Of a stretch of DNA of 64,000 bases, positions 44,370-56,150 are shown one piece after another. A program made the translations under genes and the position numbers. The notes beneath the pieces were generated by a model, which saw only the letters and a list, made by a program, of their open reading frames with translations, was not told the origin of the DNA and searched no databases. The stretch comes from Sepiola atlantica (lineage: Eukaryota; Mollusca; Cephalopoda; Sepiida; Sepiolidae): contig OY744529.1 in NCBI GenBank assembly GCA_963556195.1, positions 58,520,580 to 58,584,579 on the forward strand, in the 5' to 3' direction. Each line of letters starts with the position of its first letter. Position 1 is the first letter of the stretch.

Positions 44370-46230
44370 TCTATAATTCTTAATGCTTCTAATAGCTTCA
44401 GCAGCTGGTGCTGTTTATGTTGCTCCATTGGTCATTATTAAAAAATGCTACTAGTGTCAAAATATGCGGGGGGGGGGGTTACACATTTTCTTTAAAGAAA
44501 TTGAATTGAAATAGATTTTTTGTTGCTAAGAAAACTGAAGAATCAGAATACAATGTTGAGTTTGTAGGACGGAAGCAATAGATGACGATGTATGAGAATT
44601 CGAAGACTGACTCTCCTTTATTAGAGTGTTGGATTATTACCATTCTGTTCGTACATAGATAGGCCACCTGATTGTGTGGTTTTCAGAAAACCAATTCAGT
44701 CTTTGAGAGACGATGGGCAAAAAAGACCAACTATATCAAGCAGGCATCAGTTATTCTGCTTGACATATTTCTATACAGAAAAGGACACTGTATTGATTGT
44801 TAATCCTTAGTTTTCCATTGTTAATAAACGTTACGTTTAATTGGTTAATTTCTTCCGATTATCATTTATCCCAAGGAATACGACATGAGCTTTAGGAATA
44901 AAATATGAAAAAAAAAGAAAAGAAAATGAAAATATTTTAGGTAGAAAGTTAAAATCTTCAGAAACGAAAGGAATGTGAACACATTCCAGTGGGGAAGAAA
45001 GGAATGTGGACAAATTCCAATGGGGAAAAGAAAGGAACCTGAACAAATTCTAGTTTATTAAACAAAGGTTATTTTGATATTAGAGGAATGTTTTTGAATA
45101 AATTATGCATAAAAATCATATAGGTATAAAGATATAGATTTGCTCTAATATTAAATCAATATGAAAATAATGTATTTGTGATTTGTAGCTTAGGTTTAGA
45201 ATTTTTATCAAATATTAGTGGGACCCGTTTTCCAGCATTGCCCGGGAAAATTGAGGAACCAACAAACTCCTGCTCCCACTCCTGAACCCCATATAAGCAT
45301 TTTAATTGAATTTGTAATTTTCTATAAGTATTAATTTTCAAGTTATAAATAAAAGAAACTGAAGCCTTTTGTTGTTGTTTATAAGTCTGTGTTTTGAAAC
45401 TATAAGTAATTTTCTTTTGGTAATGTTGTTTTAGGGTTAATTAATAGTTTATTTTATCTCTCTTAATTTCGTTTATCTTATTTTATAATATAAAAATTTC
45501 AAATTGAATAACCAGTTTGTGTACAGTTTAAGCGTCCTAAAATCAATTTTAAGAAGCTCGAAAGAGAATTTTGGACGCTGGAAACGGACACATAACCACT
45601 AGCTATTGAAACATTGAATATGAGTTGGTAATCATTACTATTACCGACATAAATTATTTTAAAGGAAATACCATTGAGAAATTAGTCAAAAACAATTTAT
45701 TTTGATGTACTTACTCATGTGTCACATATTTCCGTTAATTTAAAAAAAAATATTAAAAAGAAGTTTTAAGACAATTTACTTTACCATAAATAGTGAACTC
45801 AGTTAAATAATCTTCGGTGACCATTTTTAACTAGATACATAACCGGAGTGGAAGAGAGTAAAGGCCAAAGTCAAGCATTCGGCTTTTACTCGCTTTCCTT
45901 CTAGTTATGTATTTAGTTCAAAATGATATGCTGTCTTTAAACGTGGTCATACAGACACAAATGATAATTCGGGAATTCCAGGGAAACATAAAAAAAATCT
46001 TAACTCGTTTTGGCTGATAGTAAATTGAAGTTGCATGAGATAGCAAAGAGTTGAAGATATCATAAAGCAGTGTATTTACCGTTTTGCATGAACATTTATA
46101 AATGAGAAAGCTGTGTTCAAAGTGGATGCCGCGTTTGCTCATAGTCAATCAAAAACAACACTGCATCAATGATTCAGAGTGTAGTTTGCAACTTTTTAAA
46201 CACAAAATGGAATTTTGTATCAATATGTGA
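44370..46230. other. AT-rich stretch with small repeats
   Basis: It contains a G11 run (44468-44478), a threefold roughly 30-bp tandem repeat at 44960-45055 (GGAATGTGGACAAATTCCA type), a degenerate GCCCGGG motif (45211-45246) and an inverted piece of the 74-bp satellite (about 45625-45665). No gene is seen. Confidence 0.5.
45822..45925. repeat. Small foldback element, about 44-bp arms
   Basis: ATTTTTAACTAGATACATAA...AGTAAAGGCC pairs with GGCTTTTACTCGC...AGTTATGTATTTAGTT around a loop of about 14 bp. Confidence 0.65.
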
Positions 46231-46239
46231 CAATAGATT

Positions 46240-46790
46240 AAATATGGATTCACCACTTTACACCGGAGTAAATTGTCAGCCAGCTGAATGTACAGCAGCA
46301 GGTGAAAGCCGTCTTAAACAACCAAAGATGCAAACATCAGCAGGCAAGGGTTTGCTCTCCATATTTTGAGATGTGCAAACTATTTTGTTCATCAATTGAG
46401 AACAAAAGAACTATCAATAGCAAATATTATATGATTAGCATTATTGGTGCGTTTGAAGAAGAAATCACAAAAAAACGGCCACAAATCTTCATTTGTGGCC
46501 GTTTTTTTTTTGGTGATTTCACCAAGACAATGCACCGTGTCACAAGTCGATCACAACGATGACAAAACTACATGAATTGCATTTCAAATTGCTTCCACAT
46601 CCACCCTATTCTCTAGATATGGCTCTCAGCAAATACTGCTTGTTTACAGATCTCAAAAGAATGCTCCAGGGTAAGAGATTTTGCTCCAATGAAGAAGTGA
46701 TTTTGGAAACTTTTGCATATTTTGAGGCCAAAGACAAATCGTTCTACAAAAATGCATCTAATCGTTAGAGAAGCATTAGAATCGGTGTAT
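46240..46790 (+). pseudogene. mariner-family transposase relic
   Basis: Broken plus-strand frames read IHHFTPESNCQPAEWTAA-like (46247-46303), AGKGLLSIF, INSKYYM, EEITKKRP, then FHQDNAPCHKS (second catalytic Asp), ELHFKLLPHPPYS, LFTDLKRMLQGKRF, NEEVILETFAYFEAKDKSFY. This order is that of a mariner transposase, C-terminal two thirds. The third catalytic Asp ('LAPSDY') is Lys here (MALSKY). A hairpin replaces the short segment before FHQDN. No TIRs are found. It is inactive. Confidence 0.85.
46461..46520. repeat. Hairpin inside the mariner relic
   Basis: CGGCCACAAAT and ATTTGTGGCCG flank a CTTC loop, extended by A7/T10 and then by AAATCAC/GTGATTT. The left arm still encodes the transposase motif KKRP; the right arm is its inverted copy and replaces about seven codons. 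Confidence 0.9.
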
Positions 46791-47734
46791 CACTCTAGAA
46801 AGAGACGATGCTATTGAATAAAGTCGAATTTTCCCTCAAAGTTATTGTTTATTAGTTTGGCCCAGAACTTATTGAGTCGTGTGTTACATGTATTATTTCA
46901 AAAGAAATATCATTAACAGCAAATTATACAAGTAGATGAAGAAAGCAACTGTGGAATTTCCTATGATGGGTACCGCTAGTATATGTTAGCATAAAATCAG
47001 GAGTTGACTTATAAGTGAGTATATACAGTAATGAATCTATATCTGCTTTAAAAAGAGAAAAAATAGTAAGTTTAATTAGTAATGATTTTATCATTACATC
47101 TGCAATGTACATCAATATTAATCTCTTCTTTCTTGCACAAATACGGACGTTTTAATTGGATCAACTATTTTGGTTTGAGTCAATAAAAATCATGATGCCT
47201 AATTATTGAAACATTGACTCATTTGAACAATCATCTCATGTTTTTACAACTCAATTATATGATGTGCAAATTGAATCAAAATTCTTGCTCAATTAAAACA
47301 TGCTATCAACCAATTATAACTCTGAAATGGATGCCGAATGCCAATAAATGTTTTATCCTGATGATCCATTTCTTTAAATTTGAATTATTAATATATGTGA
47401 TGTTTTTTTCTAAAGGTATGTTGAAAATTAGAAGGAAATATCTAAGCAACTGGGATTATGTTTGACACTTAGTTCAAATCAGTTTTAATTTACCCTGTAA
47501 CATTCAGGGTTAGCAATATTTTATAGGTCCATTCAATCAATATCCAGGTTAGACTTGAAGATGTTAATTGTGGCGATTATTACAACATACTCTTCTAGGT
47601 GAATCCACAAGTTGATAACATAATGTGCAGCCTGTAGTATCATTTCATCAGTTTTAGGGAGCTTTAACCTCTTACTACTTTGAATGACTTGGGTTGTTGC
47701 ACTGACAAATGCACATATTTATATATGTGACATA
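46791..47734. other. AT-rich gap
   Basis: I see no gene. Several short frames with AT-driven composition are not called. Confidence 0.5.
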
Positions 47735-47829
47735 CAGGGTGTTTGAGACAAATTTGATAATTTTTTATATTCTTTCATTTCAAAACCATTTGAAGTATTT
47801 AATAGTGATAAAGTGCAACAGATGTTTCT

Positions 47830-48780
47830 GTTGCACTGTTGGTGGATTTCAGAGATGGAAACTATGGACGACTGAAAAGAACTGGAATATTGGAAGAGGG
47901 TGACTTGCAACATAATGATTCACACCAAATTAAAAAAATCAGAAATATTAGCTACAGTTCAGTGCTCCTTGAATATGTTGAAGGAGTGGATAGCAGGAAG
48001 GTTCATAGCAGGCGTTCTGATTTGTCTGCACAAAAGAATTTTTAAGAAGCTATAAAAAGTTATGGCAAAATCTCCGCAAGGCAATGTGAACTTTGGTAAA
48101 AGAGATGGGTGTCAGAGTGGTGACTATGAAGAAAGAGCTGAACAAAGATTTTCATTACTCCTTATACAAGACTGGCAAGGGCCGACTACTCACAAAAAAA
48201 GTCAAGAAACTCCTCAACAAGGCTAAGCACCCAGTCAAGTTGAAAATGTTCTAGTTCTTCTCAGGACCAGTTGCACAACATGCAGAACAACAGGTAGCTA
48301 GCATACAGTCCACCCAAAGATCAAGTTCCCTCAAACTATGATAGTCGTTGGATTTCTTTCCAGCAAAAGTCACATCATGCTGTCCCATATCTTTGAAAAA
48401 AGACTCGGATTCAATTCAGATGGCTATATTGAGTTGCTATCTACTGTTGACGCATGCTGGATGGAAAGAATGATTGCAAAAAGGCCATCCGTGTGACAGA
48501 AGGACTCTGCTCTATGTCACACATCTGGGAAAATGAAGACGTGGCTGTCTGACAAGTTCCACAACTTCACCAGTCTCAACGTCTGGCCCTGAACTCTCCC
48601 CATGAAATGTGTGTGGTGCAGTTAAAGAAGACACCAACAGTACTGCACTGCCTGAAACACCAAGGACAAGCTGATTGATAGAATCAAACTAGTGTTCAGA
48701 TGTCTCTTAAGGGACAACATGGAGAATGCACGCTCTAGATTCAGGTTCCACCTGGAAGCCGTGGTGGAGTCCAATGTATT
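47830..48780 (+). pseudogene. mariner-like transposase, first copy
   Basis: Frames give SRKVHSRRSDLSAQKNF (near the HTH end), VVTMKKELNKDFHYSLYKTG, LLTKKVKKLLNKAKHPVKLK, then an altered FSDEKNF-type region, MIVVGFLSSKSHIM, HIFEKRLGFNSDGYIELLST and, after a stop, QKDSALCHTSGKMKTWLSDK (second catalytic Asp). NSPHEM replaces the usual NSPDLNPMDY. It belongs to a mariner-like family widespread in invertebrates. Several stops and shifts are present. Confidence 0.8.
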
Positions 48781-49181
48781 ATGAAAACCAAGTTCTTTTA
48801 AACTGTGATGATCTTTGGGTGTGTTTCCAGTGAAGGACACATTATGTCGATCCACATCTTCAAATAAGGACTCACTCAATTCAAATGGCTATATTGAGTT
48901 GTTTCTGACTGTTGTCAAGTGCTGGGTGGCTGGCAGGAGGACTCTGAGAACTTTCACGATTCATCAGTCCCAACATCTGGCTCCTCAACTTGCCTGATTG
49001 CAACCCCATGGATTATTATGTGTGGGACGTAGTTGAGAAAGACACCAACCGTACTGCGTGCAACACCAAGGACAAGCTGATTGCCAGGATCAAATTGGTG
49101 TTCAGGCGTCTCTCGAAGGTTGCATGCTCTAGGTTCAACCTGAAGTACGTTGTTGAGGCTCAGGACGACTTCTTCAAGTGA
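48781..49181 (+). pseudogene. mariner-like transposase, duplicated catalytic part
   Basis: This block repeats 48330-48780 at the DNA level (CAAGTTC...AAACT-TGAT, GGCTATATTGAGTTG, ACCAAGGACAAGCTGATTG). Its end is the better preserved: LPDCNPMDYYVWDVVEKDTN includes the third catalytic Asp (PMDYY), followed by TKDKLIARIKLVFRRLS, SRFNLKYVVEAQDDFFK and stop. This second half-gene is 3' of a first, damaged one. Confidence 0.8.
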
Positions 49182-49309
49182 ACTATATTCCTCAAAAGAT
49201 CCTCTAAGAGATGCACTTTGAATTTTGAGAATACATCAATTATTGGCAAAGATATGGCATTTTTTCTTTCCGTTCCAAAGAGTGTCAAATTTCGCCTGAA
49301 CACCCTGTG

Positions 49310-49805
49310 AATCTATCATATTGATGCATTTCCAGCCAGCAATGTACTAGGCTTATCAAGAAATCCATATTTCTTTGCTGGGTGCCACGATATATGACGA
49401 AATAGGCAGAATTTTACCTCATATTTCTTGTAGCATATTCCCTTGCATGTTTGATTACCATTGAGAACAAAAAAAAATAACAGTAAGTTTTATCGCTCAC
49501 CTTATTTCCGATGGTACAAAGTCTTCTTATACTCTTCTAAGTACCGTAAAGGGGAGGAGGGGGGGGGGGTTCCAAGCTCTCCCCCTCCCCCATTGAGAGC
49601 TATGGCGAGGACATGCTTTCACTGCCAAGCTCCAAAACTCTCTCTGACGGTTTTCTATTTTCTAACTATTCAATTGTTTTTGTTTCTCTACATTCTTAAC
49701 TAGCACCCAAATCACTTTATTGTTTATTTTTCAAACAATATTGTGTTTAGATTTCATCAGTGCATTCTTCATTAAATTCCAAAACATGACCTCACACACT
49801 TCTCG

Positions 49806-49846
<41 letters not shown>

Positions 49847-52800
49847 TCAAACCTCTGCAGGACAATTTCGTTGAGGGTTGTGAGTAGCTTACATGCTCTC
49901 TGTTGAATAACTTTAACTTCTTGAATAAGTGTTTTTCAGAAAAACCGCTAAACTGTGCCTATAATCCATGATAAGTTTAGCCTTGGTACCTCAAACAAGA
50001 GAGGAGAACTTCTTTAAATTAAAGAAAAGGAGGTTTACACACATGAGAATCACCATATTTTGAAGGCCCCTGTCAAGAAGGATTGATGGGGGGGAAAAAA
50101 GTAGTAAACCATAAAGAAGATGGCATGATAACGTATATTCCTAGACTTTCAGATCAATCATTCAGCTAAACAAAGTAGTGGAGAGAGGTAAGACGTGATA
50201 GATCGTATTCTACAATATGTGGAGAAAACGTTTGATGACGAAACAGGTGTTTATTTTCATTGCTAGTGCACATGCATCTTTCACATCACAATTCCTTCTA
50301 TCCAGTTATATTAGATGACTACTACCAATCCATGCATGGCGTTGAATCTTTTTCTCATCAGGATTTTATTTTATTTTTATAGCATCAGCTTAAAGTTAAA
50401 ATTAGATATGATAGAAAGAGATTACGTCCCATGGAATTCATCAAAAAGTGGGTACAAGTTGCAAGCGTATGCATACGAATGGGAGTCAATTATGATTAGG
50501 TGTACCATGCCAGAGCATGGCGATTGTGGTTTTGGGTTATTTTGAAATCTACCCCGGTTAAGATAGTTAAGTGAAAGAGTCCTGCCCACCTTTTCGGTGA
50601 TAGAGATCCTCCAAAATGCCCACTACCCACTTTTATTTTTGCCCTTGGCCTCCCAAAATTGGTTTATCTAGGAAAGACACCATCCATTCATAAGCTTCAT
50701 CCCTATTTCTTTTGCTCCCACTTAAGTCCTACTTCTACTTAGAGATTGACATGCTTTTTTTCTCTGCTAAACAAACCGGAAAACAGTTGGCTATCTACTC
50801 TTAGAAAGGGTTGGGATGGTCTTACTAACCTGACCTTGATTTTATTTTGTTTCTTTGATTGTATTTTTTTGGAGAGGTGTTTTTCTGGTCCCATTCGCCA
50901 TCTTTTTTCTATGAAATTATAAATATCTTTTGAAAATAAAATTGATTTTAAACCTTTGGGGATATTTTAAGTAGGGTAGTCCATAGAATAAATGTGGTAT
51001 TGTGGTACTGCTGAAGTGAAAATGATGGACAAAGGGTGAAATAATGAAAGGAACAGTGTTTGATTTCATTTTACTTCAGTCGAAGTTCTCAGAAATCAAG
51101 GGGCCCCTTCCTGGGGCTAACACTTTATCAATGTGTCTATTGAAGAGTAGGATAAGGGGGCCTTATGCCTAATTTGTAAAAATTGTATTTGCTTCCCCCT
51201 TTTTCTTTTTTTGCAAATAAATAATTTAAAGTTTAGTATTTATTCTGTCGTCTATCAGAGGCGGAGGAGGAATCCTTCTAAACCGAGGCAATATTTATTT
51301 TTTCCCCAAGCTAGAGTGCCACTTTTTGAGGAGCTAGGTTTTCCTCATTATAAACCGAACTTGTTTCTAACTTTGTGTTCGTGGGGAGGCAAGTAAATGA
51401 GAGAAATTTAGGTTTTCACAAACTTAGACTAACTTATACAAAACTTGGATGACTTAAGAGTGAAACGTTGCTTCTCATAACTTGCACTCAATCGACGTAG
51501 CAAGAACATCAGACTGAACCTTAGCCGCCACCCCATCAAGTCAAAGTCCATACTACAAGTGGTTGACTGCATCTAAAAATATTGGTTGCCAGGTATCATT
51601 TACTTTTCATAGTGAATAAGTCAAATCTCTCCACTCCATCTCCAAATTTGTTCCATTTCATGCACTATTTATTTGTGTTCTGTTGTCTTTTTCTCATTCT
51701 TTTTTATTACTGAAGCAGTTATCTGTGGGTTTTTTATTACATTTTATATGATATAGGAGAACCACTTATTTAGAGGTCCAGTTGTAATTGAGCAAGCTGG
51801 TATCATGGACAGCCTGCCACTGTATATTACCCTCCAATGATGCTCATTTCTAAACTTAGCGACGTGGGAAAGCCTCTCAGTAAATTCTCAAAAAGGTTTC
51901 ATATCTCATTTGTTAGTTCCAATTTTCTCACCTCACAGCCTAGATTTTAATCATCTATTAAAACTATCCAACATGACATTGCCACAAAATGATCAATTTT
52001 CCCTCCAAAATTAGTCTATTCTAAAGTTGGACATATAAACTTCAATAAAGGAAAATACCTTAGGTTTTATCCTTCTTTCTAGATTTGTGAAAACAAAAAT
52101 ACAGGTTTTTTTCAAGGTACAACTTATTGCCAAGAGCCACCTCTTAAGACTAACTATAACAATACTGTGGAGGATGTGATGAGCCAGAACAATCTGAAAT
52201 GAATGGTGGAAATGGCCGTGACTTACCTTATCGCCACCATCTACCTGGCATGCAGAACCTAGATGTGAAAAAGAACAAGTGCATACCAGAACAAGAGTAT
52301 TTATGCATATCGACCACATGTGACCGGTGTGCTTTGCCATCCACGAAAGACGAGCTTTATAGAGGATTATTAGTTGCATTTTAGCATTCAAAAAGTTAAG
52401 ATCATTGAGCAATAGAAATCGGTATTGAAAACGGTGTTGTTGGAGAAAATTATACCACATAACGAAGTTTTAGTGATAAACACATTGTTCCAGAGTTGAG
52501 TATTGAAACCGTGTCATTGGAGAAAAATTTACTCGGTGATAAAGATCTAGTGGCAAACATATTGTTGCATTGAATACGGTGTTACTTGAGAAAAGTATAT
52601 CATGTAATAAAGTTCCAGTGGCAAGACGTTGTTTCCATCAACAGAGATCATCCTTTCTTGTTCTTTATTCCTTTCCTTCAAATACATTTGATGGCCTCAT
52701 AATTTCTTGTAGTAAGATGGTTCACTTGCAGACAACAAATAGTCACATGAAGGCATTTCTCATTCTTTTAAAAAGACTGTGATCCCATACTCTGGTTGTT

Positions 52801-53130
52801 TTCAGAAGTCAAACGAGATCTATTATGAATGGGACTTAATGTTGAGCTTTGCATCTACAGCATATCTAAAAATTGGCATCAACTGAAAGTGAAAATCAGT
52901 CAAAATAGTGAGACTGTCTGCATGAGAGTTCAATGAAAGGACAGTTCAAATTACATGCACAGGTCATCTGAATGGTGATAGTACATAGTAGTATGTAGAA
53001 CTGGCTTATGTAGAGCTTTTTGAAGATCCTAAGAAAATGCACTATAAGAAATTAGGTTAAATAAGTTTTGTCCTTGTTACTTTGAAAAGTTTCAACTTGT
53101 CAAGGATGTGTTTAGTTCCTTTGTAATTTT
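49310..53130. other. Long stretch without recognised elements
   Basis: It contains a G11 run (49559-49569), a (CA)n tract (49807-49840) and GC-richer patches near 51240-51400 and 52200-52360. Frames at 50315-50545, 51211-51396 and the 149-codon minus-strand frame 52011-52460 match nothing I know. A candidate micro-exon is listed separately. Confidence 0.4.
52227..52258 (-). CDS. Candidate 32-nt micro-exon
   Basis: On the minus strand, TTGTTCTTTTTCACATCTAG is a good polypyrimidine tract and AG acceptor. It is followed by 32 bases ending GATAAG and then GTAAGT, a consensus donor. One frame encodes SACQVDGGDK. It lies within the 149-codon frame. With no other exon visible this is only a possibility; chance splice motifs are common in AT-rich DNA. 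Confidence 0.22.
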
Positions 53131-53139
53131 GGAGACCCA

Positions 53140-53300
53140 TCTCCGTCATGTGTGGTTTATTTCTTCTATCATATTTTAAATGACTCCCCCTTCATCATGT
53201 ATGGTTTATTTTTTTACTATCATATTTTAAGTGACTCCCCCTTCATCATGTATGGTTAATTTTTTTACTATCATATTTTAAATGACTCCTCTTCCTTCTG
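53140..53300. repeat. About 59-bp tandem repeat, three copies
   Basis: TCATGTATGGTTTATTTTTT, then CTATCATATTTTAA and GTGACTCCCCCTTCA recur three times. Confidence 0.85.
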
Positions 53301-53384
53301 GAGCAGTACACATCCTGGTCGGGTTAAGACAGCTTCCTCTGAAGGAAGAAGTTTCTAGGGAATATCAAATTCATAAGCGGTCCT

Positions 53385-53445
53385 TAATCGCATGTGTATC
53401 CCACCACGACCTACGTTAAGAAGCAGGCCTGGTTACTGAATCACT
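53385..53445. repeat. Inverted partner of 56470-56540
   Basis: CGACCTACGTTAAGAAGCAG followed by GCCTGGTTACTGAA has its inverted copy at 56478-56528. Both copies can be read as TTYVKKQAW on opposite strands, so an old coding fragment is possible. Confidence 0.5.
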
Positions 53446-53860
53446 TTTTTCTGCTGACGTCAGAGTGCTTCGTATTAGCAGTTAAACCACGACTGTCATT
53501 AAGAATCTACACGCTACAAAATTTTTTTCTGTCAATTATAAATTCCCAAAGATGTCTTCTGTTTTTGTCGTACCAAACTGCGACGAAAATTAAAAAAATG
53601 GTCCAAAAGTAAATTTCTTTTCTAAAAGATAACAAATTATTTCAGATTAAGACATATGTTATAAAAATAGATAAATTTGCCTGAACAAAATGTTACTGAA
53701 GGCCCCCTATCTCCATGTTAAGAATAACTTCTGAAACTTACCTTTTTTTATTTTTTAGAAACAAACGACTTTAATGATATAAAATTGTAAACTAACACTA
53801 GAAACGACGACCCTTTTACGCAATTAGAACGAAAGGAAAAAAAAATTTTTTCACATTTTT

Positions 53861-54075
53861 TTAGAACCAGACGACTTTAATGAAATACAATTTTAAACTT
53901 ACCTTTTTTTTGAACCAGACGACTTTAATGAAATACAATTTTAAACTTACCTTTTTTTTGAAGCAGACGACTTTAATGAAATACAATTTTAAACTTACCT
54001 TTTTTTTGAACCAGACGACTTTAATGAAATACAATTTTAAACTTACCTTTTTTTTGAACCAGACGACTTAGAACG
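53861..54075. repeat. 47-bp tandem repeat, about 4.5 copies
   Basis: The unit is GAACCAGACGACTTTAATGA, AATACAATTTTAAACTTACC and T7. Diverged units begin near 53701. The repeated MKYNFKLTFF frame is a by-product. Confidence 0.9.
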
Positions 54076-54403
54076 AAAAAAAGAGCAATTGTATTTTCTT
54101 TTTTCCAAGTTTTTTTTTTAATACAGAAATTTTTTTGTTTTATTGTGTCTGTTTTTTGTCTCATTTTTATGGTTAGGGATTTTTTTGTAGAGGATAGGGG
54201 TCCGAGTTTTAGGGTTAGAGGATTAGGGTTAGTGTAAGGGAATTTTTGTGGGTAGTATGGTAACTAATTAATCTTGACATAAAATAAAATTGTAAAAATT
54301 TTGACGGGGGATGGGGGGGGGGGGCGCTTCGGTAACATTCGGAACGGCATACGAGTGTTCATTTTGCTAAGTTAAAACGAAAAAATCATGGCTGCCAATA
54401 AGC

Positions 54404-54560
54404 CCTGCACGAGGACACTTGATAATCGCCCAAAAAATCGAAATTAAACAAAATACTGGTAAGACATTATATTATCGAACGATAAGTGACCGTTATTGGA
54501 TGTCTTTCTACTTGTGTTTTTTTTTCGATTTTTAACCGATTATCAAGTGTCCTCGTGCAG
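54404..54560. mobile_element. MITE with about 40-bp TIRs
   Basis: CTGCACGAGGACACTTGATA at the left end is the exact complement of the right end (TATCAAGTGTCCTCGTGCAG), and pairing continues through ATCG and the A/T-rich part. Length is 157 bp. The target duplication is not clear. Confidence 0.8.
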
Positions 54561-54904
54561 TACCTTTTAACAAAAGGTAGGTAGAAGAGTAACTTATCTT
54601 GCCTTTGGCAACATTTATTTGTTGCATATTTGTTTTTTCACCCCTTTTTTGTTCTGTTGACTACAGTAAAAAAACAGTTAATCTTTTACCTACCTGGATA
54701 AGTTTAGTTCAAGTGTCGTTTAGTTGGAGGGAACTCTTTAGAGTTTGTAGATTAAATCAGGAAGAAGATCAGAGTGACGAACTTACTTGAAAGAGTAATA
54801 CGTCTGGCCGAATCTGACTGAAATAGAAATGTTACATAAGCAAACAGGATCATCATTCTTCTACGAAATAAATAACGGCTCCACAACTAAATAGATATGC
54901 AGTT

Positions 54905-56150
54905 TTATTTGCGGGAACACAGGAACAACATGAAGGTAGTACAATGGGTTAATTCATGTCGGTTTGACGAAATAATATTATCCCGGAGTTCGATAACTCA
55001 CCAGCTCAGGGTTGAGGCTGGGTGAGAACAAGAAAAGCATGTCTTGTCAACTTGAAGAGAAACCGTGAACTCAAGATTCATGTTAACAAGATGAAATAAC
55101 ATTATCCTGGAGTTCCTCGACTCATCTACCGCTGCCCCAGGTAAATAGTGCAGTATATACATCTTGTCTGTTTGAGAATCAGGCTGGAACATAATCGTTC
55201 TGTTTATCACGTGGTTTGGTCATCACATATGAATCTCATTGGGCCTAGGCGTCTTGTTTGCCATGCAGTGAAGAGGCGATGGTTACATAAGTGCTAAGCC
55301 GAATCACAATCTCACCAACGATCACGTAGACAGATACAAAATAGTTCGCTCATGCAACTGCTACAGTCGTATTATGTCAAGAAACACTGACATATATTTG
55401 TGTATTAGTAATATTGTTTGTGTTTAAATTATTTGTTGAATTTAATTAAACACACATTTTTTTGTAATTTATCGTTTGTTTTCATTTAAACTAACTTATT
55501 TATTGTTTGTTTTCAATTTTTAGACTAAATTATCGTTTATTTTTATTCAAACTTATTTATCATTTTTAGACTAATTATCGTTTGTTTTCATTTAAACTAA
55601 CTTATTTATCCTTTGTTTTCATTTTTATCTGGGAAGTCTAAGTTTTAGATGAGATAAAGACGGGAACTAAACAAGGATATGTGCATTGGTTTGTGTAACT
55701 TTGCTTTACGACATAATACAATTGAACAACACGGTGCACAGATGGGTAATAGTTTATGTAGGAGAAACACAGGAACAACCAAAAGATACTACACAGAGTT
55801 GAGTGAATGTAGACAGATGAAATGATCTTAATTCTGGAGTCCCTCGATTCATCTACCGTCGGCCCGGTATAGAACGCAGAATTTACATCTTGTCTGTTTG
55901 GGATACAGGCGGGAACTGGAGTGTTCATGTTGTTTGGTTTTAGCGATCGCGCGTGAATGTCGTCACATGTAGACGTGCACCTGGTGAAGAGGCGATGACT
56001 ACATAACTGTCAAGCCGAATCACAACTCACACAGATCGACAGAAAATAGTTCATTCATGTAAGCTGCTTCACATTCAAACTAACTTATTTATCGTTTGTT
56101 TTTATTTATCGTTTGTTTTCATTTAAATTATTCATCGTTTGTTTTTTATT
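54905..56150. repeat. Direct duplication, period about 830 bp
   Basis: 54905-55350 and 55735-56065 share ACACAGGAACAAC, CTGGAGTTCCTCGACTCATC-like, CATCTTGTCTGTTTG, GAAGAGGCGATG and AAGCCGAATCACAA blocks in order. Each is followed by TATCGTTTGTTTTCATTTAA-type units (55470-55620 and 56085-56150). Nothing coding is seen. Confidence 0.75.

Larger units (their letters stand above)
47735..49307 (+). mobile_element. mariner-like DNA transposon with TIRs
   Basis: CAGGGTGTTTGAGACAAATT at the left end pairs with CACCCTG at the right end, whose complement reads CAGGGTGTTCAGGCGAAATT. The left flank is TA and the right flank is TG, consistent with a decayed TA target duplication. A broken transposase fills the interior, with its second half present twice. 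Confidence 0.85.

Noticed and set aside
46461..46520. GC-rich hairpin with T run as a bacterial-type terminator
   Set aside because: The DNA is eukaryotic and the hairpin lies within a transposase coding relic, where a mutational origin explains it.
53861..54075. Regular spaced repeats resembling a CRISPR array
   Set aside because: The units are contiguous without unique spacers, the DNA is eukaryotic and there are no cas genes.
54170..54260. TTAGGG-like words (TTAGGGTTAGAGGATTAGGG)
   Set aside because: Only a few degenerate copies occur, so an interstitial telomere tract cannot be claimed.
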